64,000 nt of DNA from an uncultured Flavobacteriales bacterium (GTDB lineage: Bacteria; Bacteroidota; Bacteroidia; Flavobacteriales_E; Vicingaceae): assembly GCA_937901255.1 (NCBI GenBank), contig CALCHN010000043.1, forward strand, positions 1 through 64,000. Direction: 5' to 3'. The notes under the pieces are model-generated. The model was given only the letters and a program-made list of their open reading frames with translations. It did not search any database and was not told where the DNA came from. A program made the position numbers and the translations under genes. Shown piece by piece: positions 42,196-52,800 of this stretch (within the stretch, counting starts at the first letter, position 1; the number at the start of each line of letters is the position of its first letter).

Positions 42196-42852
42196 TTAAT
42201 GATTTTCTTCTATTAGTTTTCTGTTTCTACTTCTTTGTATCCAAATATAGATACCAATAGTTATTAACGCCATTGGAGGTAGAATCATTAAACCATTATG
42301 TTCGTAACCTGTATTATTGGCTAAGCTTGTTAGAATTTCTATTTTACCTATTGCTGGTAATGTAATTGTTCCAGAACCAAATAATTCTCTAAAAAATGCA
42401 ACAACAATAAGAATTAAACCATAACCAAAAGCATTACCCACTGCATCTAAAAATGAGGCTCCAGGTTTATTTCCTAATGCAAAAGCTTCCAATCTTCCCA
42501 TAAGAATACAGTTAGTAATAATAAGCCCAACAAATACCGAAAGTTGTTTACTTATATCATAAACAAATGCTTTTAGAACTTGGTCAACCAAGATTACCAA
42601 ACTTGCTACAATTACCAACTGAACTATAATTCTAATTCTAGAAGGTATTATTTTTCTCATTAATGAAACAATAACATTAGCTCCTATCAATACAAATAAT
42701 ACAGATATTGCCATTACAAAAGCTGTTTCAACTTTAACTGTAATTGCTAATGCAGAACAGACACCTAAAACTTGAACGGTAATTGGATTATCGTCATTAA
42801 GGGGATCCTTAATAAGTTTCATGTTTTTCTTAGAAAAGAATGATTCGCTCAT
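42196..42852 (-). CDS. nqrD: Na+-translocating NADH:quinone reductase subunit D
   Basis: A 218-residue membrane subunit with six hydrophobic helices, the paralogue of NqrE and related to RnfE. Signature segments are DNPITVQVLGVCSALAIT near 20-37 and GLIITNCILMGRLEAFA near 107-123, with the Cys positions used for the intramembrane iron site. Follows nqrC by 12 bp. Confidence 0.97.
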   Translation of the reverse strand: MSESFFSKKNMKLIKDPLNDDNPITVQVLGVCSALAITVKVETAFVMAISVLFVLIGANVIVSLMRKIIPSRIRIIVQLVIVASLVILVDQVLKAFVYDISKQLSVFVGLIITNCILMGRLEAFALGNKPGASFLDAVGNAFGYGLILIVVAFFRELFGSGTITLPAIGKIEILTSLANNTGYEHNGLMILPPMALITIGIYIWIQRSRNRKLIEENH

Positions 42853-42864
42853 AATTGTATAGTA

Positions 42865-43551
42865 TTAAGATTTTAAATATGGTTCATAAGTTTTTAATGT
42901 TCTTACTAGCATTTCAGTAACACCATTTCCTGTAATTGTTCCACCACTAATAGCGTCAACTCCGTGCATATCTCCTTCCGGAGCACCACCTTTTTTTACT
43001 TTTATTGATTGATAATTTCCTGATTCATCAAAAATTTTCTTCCCAATAAATGGCTCTTGAAACCATCCTTGATTAATTTCAGCTCCTAATCCAGGAGTTT
43101 CTCCTTTATGATCGAAAGAAGCTCCTGCTACAGTATTTTTATCTTCTTCAAGAGCTATATACCCCCAAACTGGTCCCCAAAGTCCTTTACCCACTAATGG
43201 AATAATGTATTTCTTGCTTCCTTCATTTTCATAAATATAAATAGGGAAGTTTTTTTGTCCACCTGATTTATATTCTTTCAACACATCTACTTTAAATGCA
43301 TCCCCTTCAATTTGCTCACCTTTATCATTCAATACAATTTCTTCTGTAATGTACTTATTGTAAGCATCCTGAGCTTCATCTCTTGTTACTTCTACACCAA
43401 CAGATTTAAGAATATTTTGCATTTTTTCTCGCTCTATATTCTGGTTTTGCATCGGTTTTAAACCTTCTGAAGCAAAAGCCAACAATAGTGCTACTATTAC
43501 TACCATTACGAATGAGAATCCTATGGTATATTTATTACTATTTACATCCAT
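42865..43551 (-). CDS. nqrC: Na+-translocating NADH:quinone reductase subunit C
   Basis: A 228-residue subunit with one N-terminal transmembrane helix (about 10-28) and a periplasmic FMN-binding domain. The segment DAISGGTITGNGVTEML near 200 holds the Thr that carries covalently bound FMN (the family pattern SGAT; here SGGT). GLWGPVWGYIAL near 125 is another hallmark. Follows nqrB by 11 bp. Confidence 0.96.
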   Translation of the reverse strand: MDVNSNKYTIGFSFVMVVIVALLLAFASEGLKPMQNQNIEREKMQNILKSVGVEVTRDEAQDAYNKYITEEIVLNDKGEQIEGDAFKVDVLKEYKSGGQKNFPIYIYENEGSKKYIIPLVGKGLWGPVWGYIALEEDKNTVAGASFDHKGETPGLGAEINQGWFQEPFIGKKIFDESGNYQSIKVKKGGAPEGDMHGVDAISGGTITGNGVTEMLVRTLKTYEPYLKS

Positions 43552-43562
43552 TTTTTTATAGT

Positions 43563-44753
43563 TTAAGCTTTAACACTAACTCTTTTAAGTCTTCTTTTAA
43601 TATTTGCTGCAACAACATAGTGGTCGATTAATGGAGCCATTATATTCATAAATAAAATAGCCAACATTACTCCTTCCGGATATGCAGGATTAAATACTCT
43701 AATCATTATTGCAAAAATTCCTATTAAAAATCCATATATGTACTTACCTGTATTGGTTTGAGAACCTGTTACAGGATCGGTAGCCATAAACACAGCACCA
43801 AAAGCAAAACCTCCAAGTACTAATTGATGCATTGGTGTTAGTTCCATAAATGGATTTGCTCCCCATAAATTAAATAATAAAGCCATAACATAACCACCAA
43901 CAAATGTAGATAACATTATTCTCCAACTTGCTATACCTGTGATTAATAATAATAAAGCTCCTAAACCTATTGCTATTGCAGAAGTTTCTCCAATAGAGCC
44001 AGGAATAAAACCTATAGCAGCTTCCATAACGCTAGCGTTCATGTTATTTAAGGCTTCTGTGCCTCCTTTAACTGCCTGTGCTAATGGGGTTGCTCCTGAA
44101 AAGCCATCAACTAATTGCTGACCTTCTTCTAAGCTAGTATTTACCCAAACCTCATCACCCGACATTTTGGTTGGATAAGCAAAGAATAAAAATGCTCTGG
44201 CAGTTAATGCAACATTTACAATGTTCATTCCTGTTCCTCCAAATACTTCTTTGCCGATTACAACAGCAAAAATTGTTGCTACACCTACCATCCATAAAGG
44301 TACATCAACTGGTAATACTAATGGAATTAACATCCCAGAAACCAAAAATCCTTCTTGAATTGCATGTTTGTTAAAGGCTGCAAAAATAAATTCTACACCT
44401 AACCCAACACCATAGGAAACAATAATGATTGGAAGCACTTTCAACGCTCCAAAAATAAATTTATCCATAAACATATCACATACATGGTTAGCAGAAGTAA
44501 CCTCTCCTAATGCCAAAAAATGTTGATGTCCTACATTATAAATACCAAATAACAAAGAAGGGATTAAGGCTAAAATTACCATTACCATGGTTCTTTTTAA
44601 GTCAATACCATCTCTAATGTGTACTCCATTTTTATTGGTATGACCAGGTACAAAAAACAAGGTGTACATACCATCCCAAACCGTATAAGCTAAAGGAAAT
44701 TTTCCGTCAGCTTTCGGTTTAATTTTTTGCATAAAATTGTCTAATGCTTTCAT
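43563..44753 (-). CDS. nqrB: Na+-translocating NADH:quinone reductase subunit B
   Basis: A 396-residue polytopic subunit, the main Na+-pathway component, with about ten hydrophobic helices. It carries a covalent FMN on the Thr of SGATPLAQ near 222 and binds riboflavin and quinone. Signatures include RDGIDLKRTMV near 48 and FMATDPVTGSQTNTGKYIYG near 325. Lies 48 bp after nqrA, the widest gap of the operon. Confidence 0.97.
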   Translation of the reverse strand: MKALDNFMQKIKPKADGKFPLAYTVWDGMYTLFFVPGHTNKNGVHIRDGIDLKRTMVMVILALIPSLLFGIYNVGHQHFLALGEVTSANHVCDMFMDKFIFGALKVLPIIIVSYGVGLGVEFIFAAFNKHAIQEGFLVSGMLIPLVLPVDVPLWMVGVATIFAVVIGKEVFGGTGMNIVNVALTARAFLFFAYPTKMSGDEVWVNTSLEEGQQLVDGFSGATPLAQAVKGGTEALNNMNASVMEAAIGFIPGSIGETSAIAIGLGALLLLITGIASWRIMLSTFVGGYVMALLFNLWGANPFMELTPMHQLVLGGFAFGAVFMATDPVTGSQTNTGKYIYGFLIGIFAIMIRVFNPAYPEGVMLAILFMNIMAPLIDHYVVAANIKRRLKRVSVKA

Positions 44754-44801
44754 ATTATTTTTATAAGTGTAAGTGCTTACAGTTTACTTTTATATTTATT
44801 A

Positions 44802-46151
44802 TTAGCTCATTTCTTTTTTAAGCTTATCTAACCCTTCTCTAACATACTGTTGAACAGGAGTTTTTGAAGTACATGCATATTCGCAAAGAGCAAAATCTTC
44901 GGGAGCTACTTCATAAATGCCTAGTTTTTCCATGTTATCAATATCATCTACCAAAATAGATTTTAGTAATTGAACTGGATAAATATCCATTGGGAAAACT
45001 TTCTCGTATTCGCCTGTAACTACCAACGATCTTTCTTCACCATTCATATTGGTATTTAAATCATATTGTTTGTTAGGCATTAATTTAGAGAAAAATGTTC
45101 CTGAAAGACTAAATTTATCGAAACCAGGAGCTAACCAACCAAAAAACTGATTGTTTCCACCTTCTGGGATAACAGTAAGTTGGTAATCATAAAAACCTAA
45201 GTACCCATCTTCAGAAATTTTTGTTCCTGTTAATGGATTTCCACTAATGTATCTTCCACCCTCTTCTACATTTCCTTTAACAACAGCGTCTATTTTAGCT
45301 CCTAAAACAGTTTTAATATAAGATGGTTTTTTAACTAAAGAGCCGGCAAATGCAACAGAACGAGTAGCATCAAACTTACCTTCTTTAAATAGTTTACCAA
45401 TAGTTAATACATCAAGTGCTTTAAGTGTCCAAACGATTTCTCCTTTGTTTATTGGTTCTATATGGTGTATTTGAATACCAACATTACCAGCAGGATGTGG
45501 CCCTGCAATCCTATTAATCTGTACATTTTTGGCTCCTGTAAATACTTCATCAGCATTAGCATTACCATTAATGTTTAAATGTACTTTACCATCTGTTAAC
45601 TTAGCCAACGCATCTAACCCAGCCTGAAATTCAGCTGATTTACCATGAGCAATAAAACCATAATCTGGTGCTAATGGAGCTGTATCTATAGCTGTAATGT
45701 GGATAGACTTTGGCGTTTCTTTAGGATTGGCAATAATATCGTAAGGTCGTTGTTTGATAAATGGCCAAACACCACTTTTCAGCATGTTTTCTTTTACTTC
45801 CTCTCTCGACAAAGTTGAAGGGTCTGCTTGCTTAAAAGATTCGTATTGAATTTCAGCATCGGCTTTAACCTTTACTTCTAAAATTTTTCTTTTTTCACCT
45901 CTAACAATATCTATTACTTCTCCACTTACTGGCGATGTGAATAAAACCTCTTCTATCTCTTTATTATAAAATAATGGAGAACCAGCTTTTACTTTATCAC
46001 CAACTTTTACAGAAAGTTTTGGCACTAAAGTAGGAAAGTCGGTAGGTTTTAAAACAACTTCTGTTGCTGTAATAGTATTAGTGTGTAATTTTTCGGCAGC
46101 ACCTTTTAGGTTTATGTTTGCTCCCCTTTTAATCTTAACGTCTTTTGACAT
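44802..46151 (-). CDS. nqrA: Na+-translocating NADH:quinone reductase subunit A
   Basis: A 449-residue cytoplasmic subunit thought to take part in quinone interaction. N-terminal part KIKRGANINLKGAAE, VALKPTD-like motif VVLKPTDFPTLVPKLSVKVGD with a lipoyl-like hammerhead fold, FTSPVSGEV near 71, and a Cys-containing C-terminus CEYACTSKTPVQQYVREGLD near 425. First gene of the operon, with a strong promoter-like pair 30-60 bp upstream. Confidence 0.97.
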   Translation of the reverse strand: MSKDVKIKRGANINLKGAAEKLHTNTITATEVVLKPTDFPTLVPKLSVKVGDKVKAGSPLFYNKEIEEVLFTSPVSGEVIDIVRGEKRKILEVKVKADAEIQYESFKQADPSTLSREEVKENMLKSGVWPFIKQRPYDIIANPKETPKSIHITAIDTAPLAPDYGFIAHGKSAEFQAGLDALAKLTDGKVHLNINGNANADEVFTGAKNVQINRIAGPHPAGNVGIQIHHIEPINKGEIVWTLKALDVLTIGKLFKEGKFDATRSVAFAGSLVKKPSYIKTVLGAKIDAVVKGNVEEGGRYISGNPLTGTKISEDGYLGFYDYQLTVIPEGGNNQFFGWLAPGFDKFSLSGTFFSKLMPNKQYDLNTNMNGEERSLVVTGEYEKVFPMDIYPVQLLKSILVDDIDNMEKLGIYEVAPEDFALCEYACTSKTPVQQYVREGLDKLKKEMS

Positions 46152-46180
46152 AATTTTTTTAGATTAAATTATAACTGCGA

Positions 46181-46210
46181 CAAAATTATAAAATTCGGTA
46201 ATCTGGCAAA
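46181..46210 (-). promoter_or_regulatory. Promoter of the nqr operon
   Basis: Minus strand: TTTG at 46210-46207, an 18-bp spacer, TAATTTTG at 46188-46181, close to the TTTG-N19-TAnnTTTG consensus, 29 bp upstream of the nqrA ATG. Confidence 0.65.
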
Positions 46211-46368
46211 GGAAATATTGAAAAAAATAAACTTTATTTGACAACTATTGGCTTAACATCGCTTAATATCTTAATTTTACTGACGAATATTTTTATTAAC
46301 ACCTATTTCGGCTCAAATGTTGATGTTTTGATTACCAACGTTTTATTTATTTTAATTTTCTCAACTCC

Positions 46369-47694
46369 ATGAAAAAAATCTTCTTCACAATAGTTATTTC
46401 TGCATTTTCTGTCTCTTTATTTTTATTAATATCTAGCTTTATTTCTAAAAAAACTTTTGTTGATGACTATACTGGAGATAATTACTTAAGATATGAAGAC
46501 TATATTTATGTTGACCATATAAAAACAGTACTACTCCACCATACCGGCACTCCTTTAAGTAACCCCATTATTCCGTTAAATGGAACCGAACAATTACTGT
46601 TAAGTTTTGATGATTTTAAAACCCTTCCTCGAGATTATTACTACTCTGTTGTACATTGCAATGCCAACTGGACTCCTTCCGACCTTAGACCCAACGAATA
46701 CATTGATGGCTTTTTTGAAGATATTATTTTCGATTATCAATATGCTATTAATACAGATATTCCTTATTTGCATTACCAATTACAAATCCCAAATGAAAAC
46801 ATCTCCTTTACCAAATCGGGAAATTACCTGATAAAAGTTTACGAAAACGGCAAAGAAGATACTCCTATGCTTACTAAACGATTTATGGTTTACGATAGCA
46901 AAGTTTCTGTTACCATCGACCCAAAAAGAGCTACCAATGTAGAACACCAGTTTACAAAGCAAGAAATTGATTTTAACATCGACCATACGGGCTACGAAAT
47001 TATTGACCCTTTTAAGGATTTACAAGTGGTTATTATGCAAAATTTTAGATGGGATAATGCCATTTACAACCTTCCTCCCCGTTTTATTAAAGGTCAAGAA
47101 TTGGTGTATGATTACGAAACAGAAAATAGCTTTTATGGTAACAACGAGTTTAGAGAGTTCGATTTAAAAAGTATCCGTTATCAAACCTTAAATGTTGAAC
47201 GAATTGAGTTTAACAGCCTGAAAAAAATAAATGATGCTTACTTGGTTCCAGATGAAAACCGATCGTATAAAAGATACACTACCAATCCTGATATTAATGG
47301 GAACTTTTTAATTAAACGAAATGAAGGAGAAAGAAGCGAAGTAGAAGCCGACTATGTTAATGTACATTTTACACTAGCCAATGTTCCTCCTAAAGATGGT
47401 GTTTTTTACGTGTTTGGTAAACTTAGCGATTGGAAATTTAAAGACGAGTATAAAATGGCTTACGATTCCGCTTCAAGCAGCTATACTACAGAAGTTTTGC
47501 TTAAACAAGGGTATTACAATTATGCTTATTGCTTGTTAAAAGATGGTGCTAAAACCATGGGCGACATGACAGAAATTGAAGGTTCGCACTCCCAAACCGA
47601 AAATGATTACATGGTATTGGTTTACCACAGACTACCCAATAGAATTTATGATGAACTTATTGGTTTTCAAACCATCAACACAAAAAAACAGTAA
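46369..47694 (+). CDS. Type IX secretion system plug-type protein (DUF5103)
   Basis: A 441-residue secreted protein with an N-terminal signal or anchor (KKIFFTIVISAFSVSLFLLI). The segment LRYEDYIYVDHIKTVLLH near 41, then DYYYSVVHCNANWTPSDLRPNEYIDGF split near 86-115, and GYYNYAYCLLKDG near 385 are characteristic of DUF5103. Members include the Plug protein that seals the SprA translocon of the type IX secretion system. It fits the window's other T9SS genes, though it is not next to them. Transcribed away from nqrA; the TSUP gene follows after 23 bp. Confidence 0.85.
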   Translation: MKKIFFTIVISAFSVSLFLLISSFISKKTFVDDYTGDNYLRYEDYIYVDHIKTVLLHHTGTPLSNPIIPLNGTEQLLLSFDDFKTLPRDYYYSVVHCNANWTPSDLRPNEYIDGFFEDIIFDYQYAINTDIPYLHYQLQIPNENISFTKSGNYLIKVYENGKEDTPMLTKRFMVYDSKVSVTIDPKRATNVEHQFTKQEIDFNIDHTGYEIIDPFKDLQVVIMQNFRWDNAIYNLPPRFIKGQELVYDYETENSFYGNNEFREFDLKSIRYQTLNVERIEFNSLKKINDAYLVPDENRSYKRYTTNPDINGNFLIKRNEGERSEVEADYVNVHFTLANVPPKDGVFYVFGKLSDWKFKDEYKMAYDSASSSYTTEVLLKQGYYNYAYCLLKDGAKTMGDMTEIEGSHSQTENDYMVLVYHRLPNRIYDELIGFQTINTKKQ

Positions 47695-47717
47695 ATCAAT
47701 TATTTCTTAGCCCATAA

Positions 47718-48452
47718 ATGATAGAAAAGTATTACCTGTTTTACATCCTTGCTTTTATTGCCGAAGTTATCGGGACGGTTAGTGGTTTTGGTTCTTCTAT
47801 TTTATTTGTACCCATAGCTTCTATTTTTTTCGATTTTAAGGTTGTATTAGGAATAACCGCTCTTTTTCATGTGTTTAGCAACCTCTCTAAAATATTTTTA
47901 TTTAGAAAAGGCTTGGATAAAAATGTAGCCATTAAGTTGGGGATTCCCGCAGTAATTTTTGTAATCATAGGAGCTTTTTTAAGCAATTACGTTCCTCAAA
48001 AAGAACTAGAACTGCTCATGAGTTTATTGCTTATTATACTAGCAGTTTACTTAATTATTTATTCTGATAAAAAAATTGAGAAAAGCAACAAAAACCTTTA
48101 TTTAGGCGGCATGGCTTCTGGTTTTCTGGCAGGATTAATTGGTACAGGAGGAGCTATTAGAGGACTAACCTTAACCGCTTTTAGTCTAGAAAAAGATATT
48201 TTTATTGCTACTTCTGCCTTAATAGACTTGGGTGTTGATGCCAGCCGAACCGTTGTTTATTTCTTTAATGGCTACCTCATTAAAGAATTTTTAGTTACTA
48301 TACCCATATTAATAGGCATTAGCTTTTTAGGAAGTTATGTCGGGAAATTAATCCTCAATAAAACACCTCAACACTTTTTTAGGATGTTTGTATTAGCGGT
48401 AATTATCCTCACTTGTCTGTTTCAAATTACCAAGTATATTTTTATTTGGTAG
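47718..48452 (+). CDS. TSUP (TauE/SafE) family membrane transporter
   Basis: A 244-residue protein with about eight hydrophobic helices in two related halves. The N-terminal repeat has AEVIGTVSGFGSSILFVPI near 15-33, and the second half has GFLAGLIGTGGAIRGLTLTA near 137-156, the duplicated TSUP signatures. Family members export or import sulfite, sulfonates or related anions; the substrate cannot be assigned. Follows the DUF5103 gene by 23 bp, probably cotranscribed. Confidence 0.87.
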   Translation: MIEKYYLFYILAFIAEVIGTVSGFGSSILFVPIASIFFDFKVVLGITALFHVFSNLSKIFLFRKGLDKNVAIKLGIPAVIFVIIGAFLSNYVPQKELELLMSLLLIILAVYLIIYSDKKIEKSNKNLYLGGMASGFLAGLIGTGGAIRGLTLTAFSLEKDIFIATSALIDLGVDASRTVVYFFNGYLIKEFLVTIPILIGISFLGSYVGKLILNKTPQHFFRMFVLAVIILTCLFQITKYIFIW

Positions 48453-48532
48453 TCACCACATTTAAACAGGTTTCATCCAGAATGACGATAAAAACTGGTA
48501 GGTAGCATTTTAAAAAGACCTACTTGGGAGGG

Positions 48533-49723
48533 TTAGGAGAATAACTCATTAATTGCTACCCAGCTCATTAAACCTATACTTGTTTCTATTGCAGCTTCAT
48601 CAATATTAAAAGTGGGTGTATGCAGACCAGAATTGGGTTTATCTTTAAAAGCAGTGCCCAAACGGTAAAAGCAAGCAGGCATTTCTTGCGAATAATAAGC
48701 AAAATCTTCGGCCGTCATTCTTACATCTAAGTCCACTACATTTTCTTTTCCTAAAAAAAGTTCGGCAGCTTCTTTTGCTTTTGTGGTAAGTTCCTCATCA
48801 TTTACCAAAAAAGGATAGCCTTTTCTAATTTCTACTTCACACTTCCCTCCCATTGCTATGGCTGTTTGTTCAGCTATGGTTGTTATTTTTTCATGAGCTG
48901 TTGCTCTCCATTCCTCATCCATGGTTCTAAAAGTACCTTCTAAATAAACTTTATCGGGAATTACGTTGGTAGCTCCATTGGCTTGTATTTTCCCAAAAGA
49001 AAGCACAGAAGGTGTAATTGGATTTGCTCCTCTGCTTACTACTTGCTGAAGTGCTACAAGCGTTTGTGCCGCTATCATTATTGGGTCAATATTTAAATGA
49101 GGTAAAGCTGCATGTCCGCCCTTACCAATAACTGTTAAGTATAACTCATCGGTAGAAGCCATGTACATTCCTTTGCGGAAACCTACTTTTCCGGCAGTTA
49201 ATTGTGGATAAACATGTTGTCCAAAAATAGCAACAGGACTAGGATTTTTAAGCACGCCTTCTTTTATCATTAAAGAAGCACCTCCAGGCAGTTTTTCTTC
49301 ACCAGGCTGAAAGATACATTTTATTGTTCCTTCAAATTTATCGGTTAATTCTGAAAGTATTTTTATAACTCCTAACAAGGAAGCAGTATGAACATCATGT
49401 CCGCACGCATGCATTATACCTGCATTTTTAGAACAATAAGCTACTTCGTTTTCTTCTTGTATGGGAAGTGCATCAATATCTCCTCTTAAGGCAATTACTT
49501 TTTTATCAGGATTTTTTCCTTTTATTAAAGCTACTACACCAGTTTTTACTATTCCTTTTTGAAACTCAACTTTGTATTCAGTTAATTTTTGACAAATAAA
49601 TTCAGATGTATTGTATTCATTAAAAGAAAGTTCAGGGTGCTGATGTAAATGTCTTCTTAAAGCAATTACTTCATCTTTATATGCAGCAGCTTTTTGTTTT
49701 ATTAAGGATATAATTTCGTTCAT
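48533..49723 (-). CDS. M20 family amidohydrolase (peptidase M20D)
   Basis: A 396-residue cytoplasmic metallohydrolase. Metal-binding motifs: GDIDALPI near 81, HACGHDVHTASLLG near 105-118, FQPGEE near 141 with the catalytic Glu pair, FGQHVYP near 170, and ADFAYYSQEMPACFY near 345. The M20D group hydrolyses N-acyl-amino acids or related amides (hippurate, indole-acetyl conjugates). It is convergent with the TSUP gene. The upstream gap holds a long hairpin. Confidence 0.92.
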   Translation of the reverse strand: MNEIISLIKQKAAAYKDEVIALRRHLHQHPELSFNEYNTSEFICQKLTEYKVEFQKGIVKTGVVALIKGKNPDKKVIALRGDIDALPIQEENEVAYCSKNAGIMHACGHDVHTASLLGVIKILSELTDKFEGTIKCIFQPGEEKLPGGASLMIKEGVLKNPSPVAIFGQHVYPQLTAGKVGFRKGMYMASTDELYLTVIGKGGHAALPHLNIDPIMIAAQTLVALQQVVSRGANPITPSVLSFGKIQANGATNVIPDKVYLEGTFRTMDEEWRATAHEKITTIAEQTAIAMGGKCEVEIRKGYPFLVNDEELTTKAKEAAELFLGKENVVDLDVRMTAEDFAYYSQEMPACFYRLGTAFKDKPNSGLHTPTFNIDEAAIETSIGLMSWVAINELFS

Positions 49724-49748
49724 TTTTTGTAATTATTTACTGGTATAA

Positions 49749-49819
49749 TTTTTTAACCACATAGTAACATAGTTTTTATTGTTTAGGAAGTTGTTTGAAA
49801 TTACTATGTGGTTAAAAAA
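49749..49819. repeat. 19-bp perfect inverted repeat around a 33-bp loop
   Basis: TTTTTTAACCACATAGTAA at 49749-49767 pairs exactly with TTACTATGTGGTTAAAAAA at 49801-49819. It may end transcription of the large gene whose stop lies 2 bp away, and could equally be an interspersed palindrome. Confidence 0.85.
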
Positions 49820-49821
49820 AT

Positions 49822-52800
49822 TTAAATATCTAAACTAAGTGAAAGATAAAAAATAGGTTTTTTGTTTGACACTCCGTTTTCTACTCCCCAAGCCCAATCT
49901 GCTCTTACAAAATATCCCAATAAAGTAGTTCTCATTCCGAAACCATAACCTGCTACTATTGGGTCTATATTTTTAAAAACGGTAACTTTAATCGGTCCAT
50001 CAACAATTATATCTTTGTTAATTCTGTTTTCCTTATCCCAAGGATTTACGCCATCCCACGCACTTCCTGCATCTGCAAAAGCTATTAACTGAAAGTTTTC
50101 TATAAATTTAGAACGTATTGGTCTTCTAATAAAATATTTGAATACAGGTACTCTCAGCTCACTGTTAATTACCGCAAAGTTTGACCCCCTACGAATATTT
50201 TGAGGAAAACCTCTTAAGTTGGCTGCCAATGCTTGATATCGGTAGTTTTTAGTGAAATCTATATCTTCCTGATTAATAAACCTGTTCTGACTTCCTAAAG
50301 GAATCCATTCATCTACACTACCCATGTAGTAAATTAATTTTTCGTTACCAAATGAAGCACTAGAAGCCAATCTGTTTACCCAAACAATTTCTCTGCTCAA
50401 CTGCAAAGAGTGTCTTAAATCCAAGCCTAACACTTGTGTATTTCCAATTGTTCCATCGCCAGTAGTATTGTTCTCAAATACTTCTTGATAGTATTCTCCA
50501 AACAACTTAAACTTAGTTCCAAAATAGATGTTAGGCATTTTATGTCTGGAATTATCGAAAACATAAGCCATTTTTATAACTCCTCTAAACTCGTTCAAAT
50601 TGTTAGCTTCAAGAGCAAATTGATCGGTAGATTTTACAACAATATTATCGTTTCTAACACTTGCTGTTCCTCTAATACTAGCTACTTCGCTAAAAGGATA
50701 TTTTAAAGAGTAATGCAAGGTGTTGGTAGCTACGCCAAAAACATTCAATCCATTAGTAGCACTAAAGGTTGTTCTAGAAAAAGTATATTCTTTATCCCAT
50801 CTTCTTACTAAATTCTGATACGTCATAAAATACTCTCTTGTTCCTGACGAAATTCTTACACCACCATAAATCTTATGGTCTTCAAACAAATCTACTGTTC
50901 CTAATTTTATCAACCCTCCTATTCCAGGGCCATTAAAAGCACCTCCAGTAAATAACTGATATTCGCCATTAACAAAATTATTACTCAACCTTAAAGCTGA
51001 ATTATCATTAAAAAATGACAGGTTGTAATTTCGTTGGTTAGGCATTTTAAATTCTTCAGGTAAAGAATCTAGTTCAGATTTTCGCTCGCCAATTACTATA
51101 GTATTTTTCTGTACAGGAGTAGTTTTTTCACTTTCAAAAACATAGTTTCTAATATCTACAGTTTCTTGGTCGGTATTTATTCCTTCTGATGAATATTCTA
51201 CTGGTTTTAACAAAATAGAATTACTTCTATCGGGCAAGTTTTTAGGCAATTGCTCATTGAGTAGCGAATCTTGTTGCTGCTGCTGACTAATGCTATCTAT
51301 TATAGGTTCATTAATGTCGTTGGCTAATAAATGATATTTAAAATCATCCACCAATACAGTAGTAGAAACACCTCTGGAATTGATAAAATGTTCTTTTATT
51401 CCTCTGCTAAAAATGGTAGTTGCAGGCTTTGCTTCATAAAAATGATGATAATGAATAGTAGTATCAATATGAGTTATAAAACTATCTTTTACCGCACTAA
51501 ACTGGGTGTTTACTCTATCTTGCTCTCCTAAATAATACACTGCAGAATCATATCCGTAAGGTAAACTTTCTGAAAACTTAGTAGATTCTGTAACCCTAGA
51601 AAGTGTTTTATCTTCTGACAAGTAGTCTAAAATCCAAACATCTCTTTTGTTGTAAAACAACTCTAAATTAGCAGGTTGATAGCCCAAAGAATCGGTTAAC
51701 CTATTAGAAGTAAATATTATTTTGGTTGAATTTTCTATAAATTGAGGCTCTAAATCATCAAACAAATCATTGGTAATTTTTTTTTGGGTATTAGCTCCAA
51801 TGTTGTACATATACAAATCCGATTGGCCTTTATATACGCCCGAAAAAACCATTTCTCTACCATTATCATGGTAATCCATTGAGGTTACTTTTTCTAAATT
51901 AAATAAGGCTTTCACTTCTAGTCCACCAGAATTTATATCGAAATAATACATTTTTAGAAACCCTTTTTCTTCCGTTACAAACGATAATATTTCACTTGCA
52001 GGGTGCCATGCCAAAACAGGATAGGAATAATCATTTACCCTATCCAACTTAAATTCTTTTTTGAAAATTTTATATTTTTTATCATTATCCTTGTAATAGA
52101 TATAAATCTTGTACTGCCCCAATTTATTAGTTACATAAGCAAAGTTGTTTCCATCATTACTTACTTTAAATTGAGAATAATCTCTCTTCTTTCTAATCTT
52201 GAACAACTCATTCTTCTCATAAAATTCTTTAGGCGTTTTGTCCAGGGTTTTAAATTCAGATTTGTAGTATTCCATCCATTCTTTTGTAAGACTTTTGGTA
52301 GAAACACCTAACACATACAAAAAGCCTTTATCTACACTTTGCGTAACCCTTGTCATGTATAAAATATTAGGAATTACAGCTTCGCCATAAGTAGCTGTAA
52401 TGTACGCCCAAAGTGAATGACCCGCAACTATAGCATCTTTATCAGATAATCGGTTAAACTTTTTGTATTTGCCCGACATGACGCCATCTCTAACACTATT
52501 TTCAATTTCAGAATCCCAACCTTTAGAAATGTAAGAAGTTAATCCTAATTGATACCAATCGGGCAAGGTAAGTAAAGTAGAATTTTTTATTACTTGTCGC
52601 CAGTTGCTGCCATAAACTTGTTGATTGATAAGTACTCTTGCTATACCTTCTTTAATCTGAATATCAAATTTTTCATGGTTGCCATCAAAATAAAGAAAAA
52701 CCTTCTCTCCCATTATGGAGGTAATTCCGCCCAACTCGCCATTCTCTAACGAAAGTCCTATATTGCTTTGTTTAAAATGCGATTGTTTGTTGTAAATGAT

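Noticed and set aside
46607..46831. Alternative-frame reading frames inside the DUF5103 gene and similar ones in other genes
   Set aside because: Lie wholly within well-supported genes and show no family pattern.
48453..48532. Hairpin GTAGGT/ACCTAC between the TSUP and M20 genes as terminator
   Set aside because: Six-base stem with a 14-base loop and no T run.
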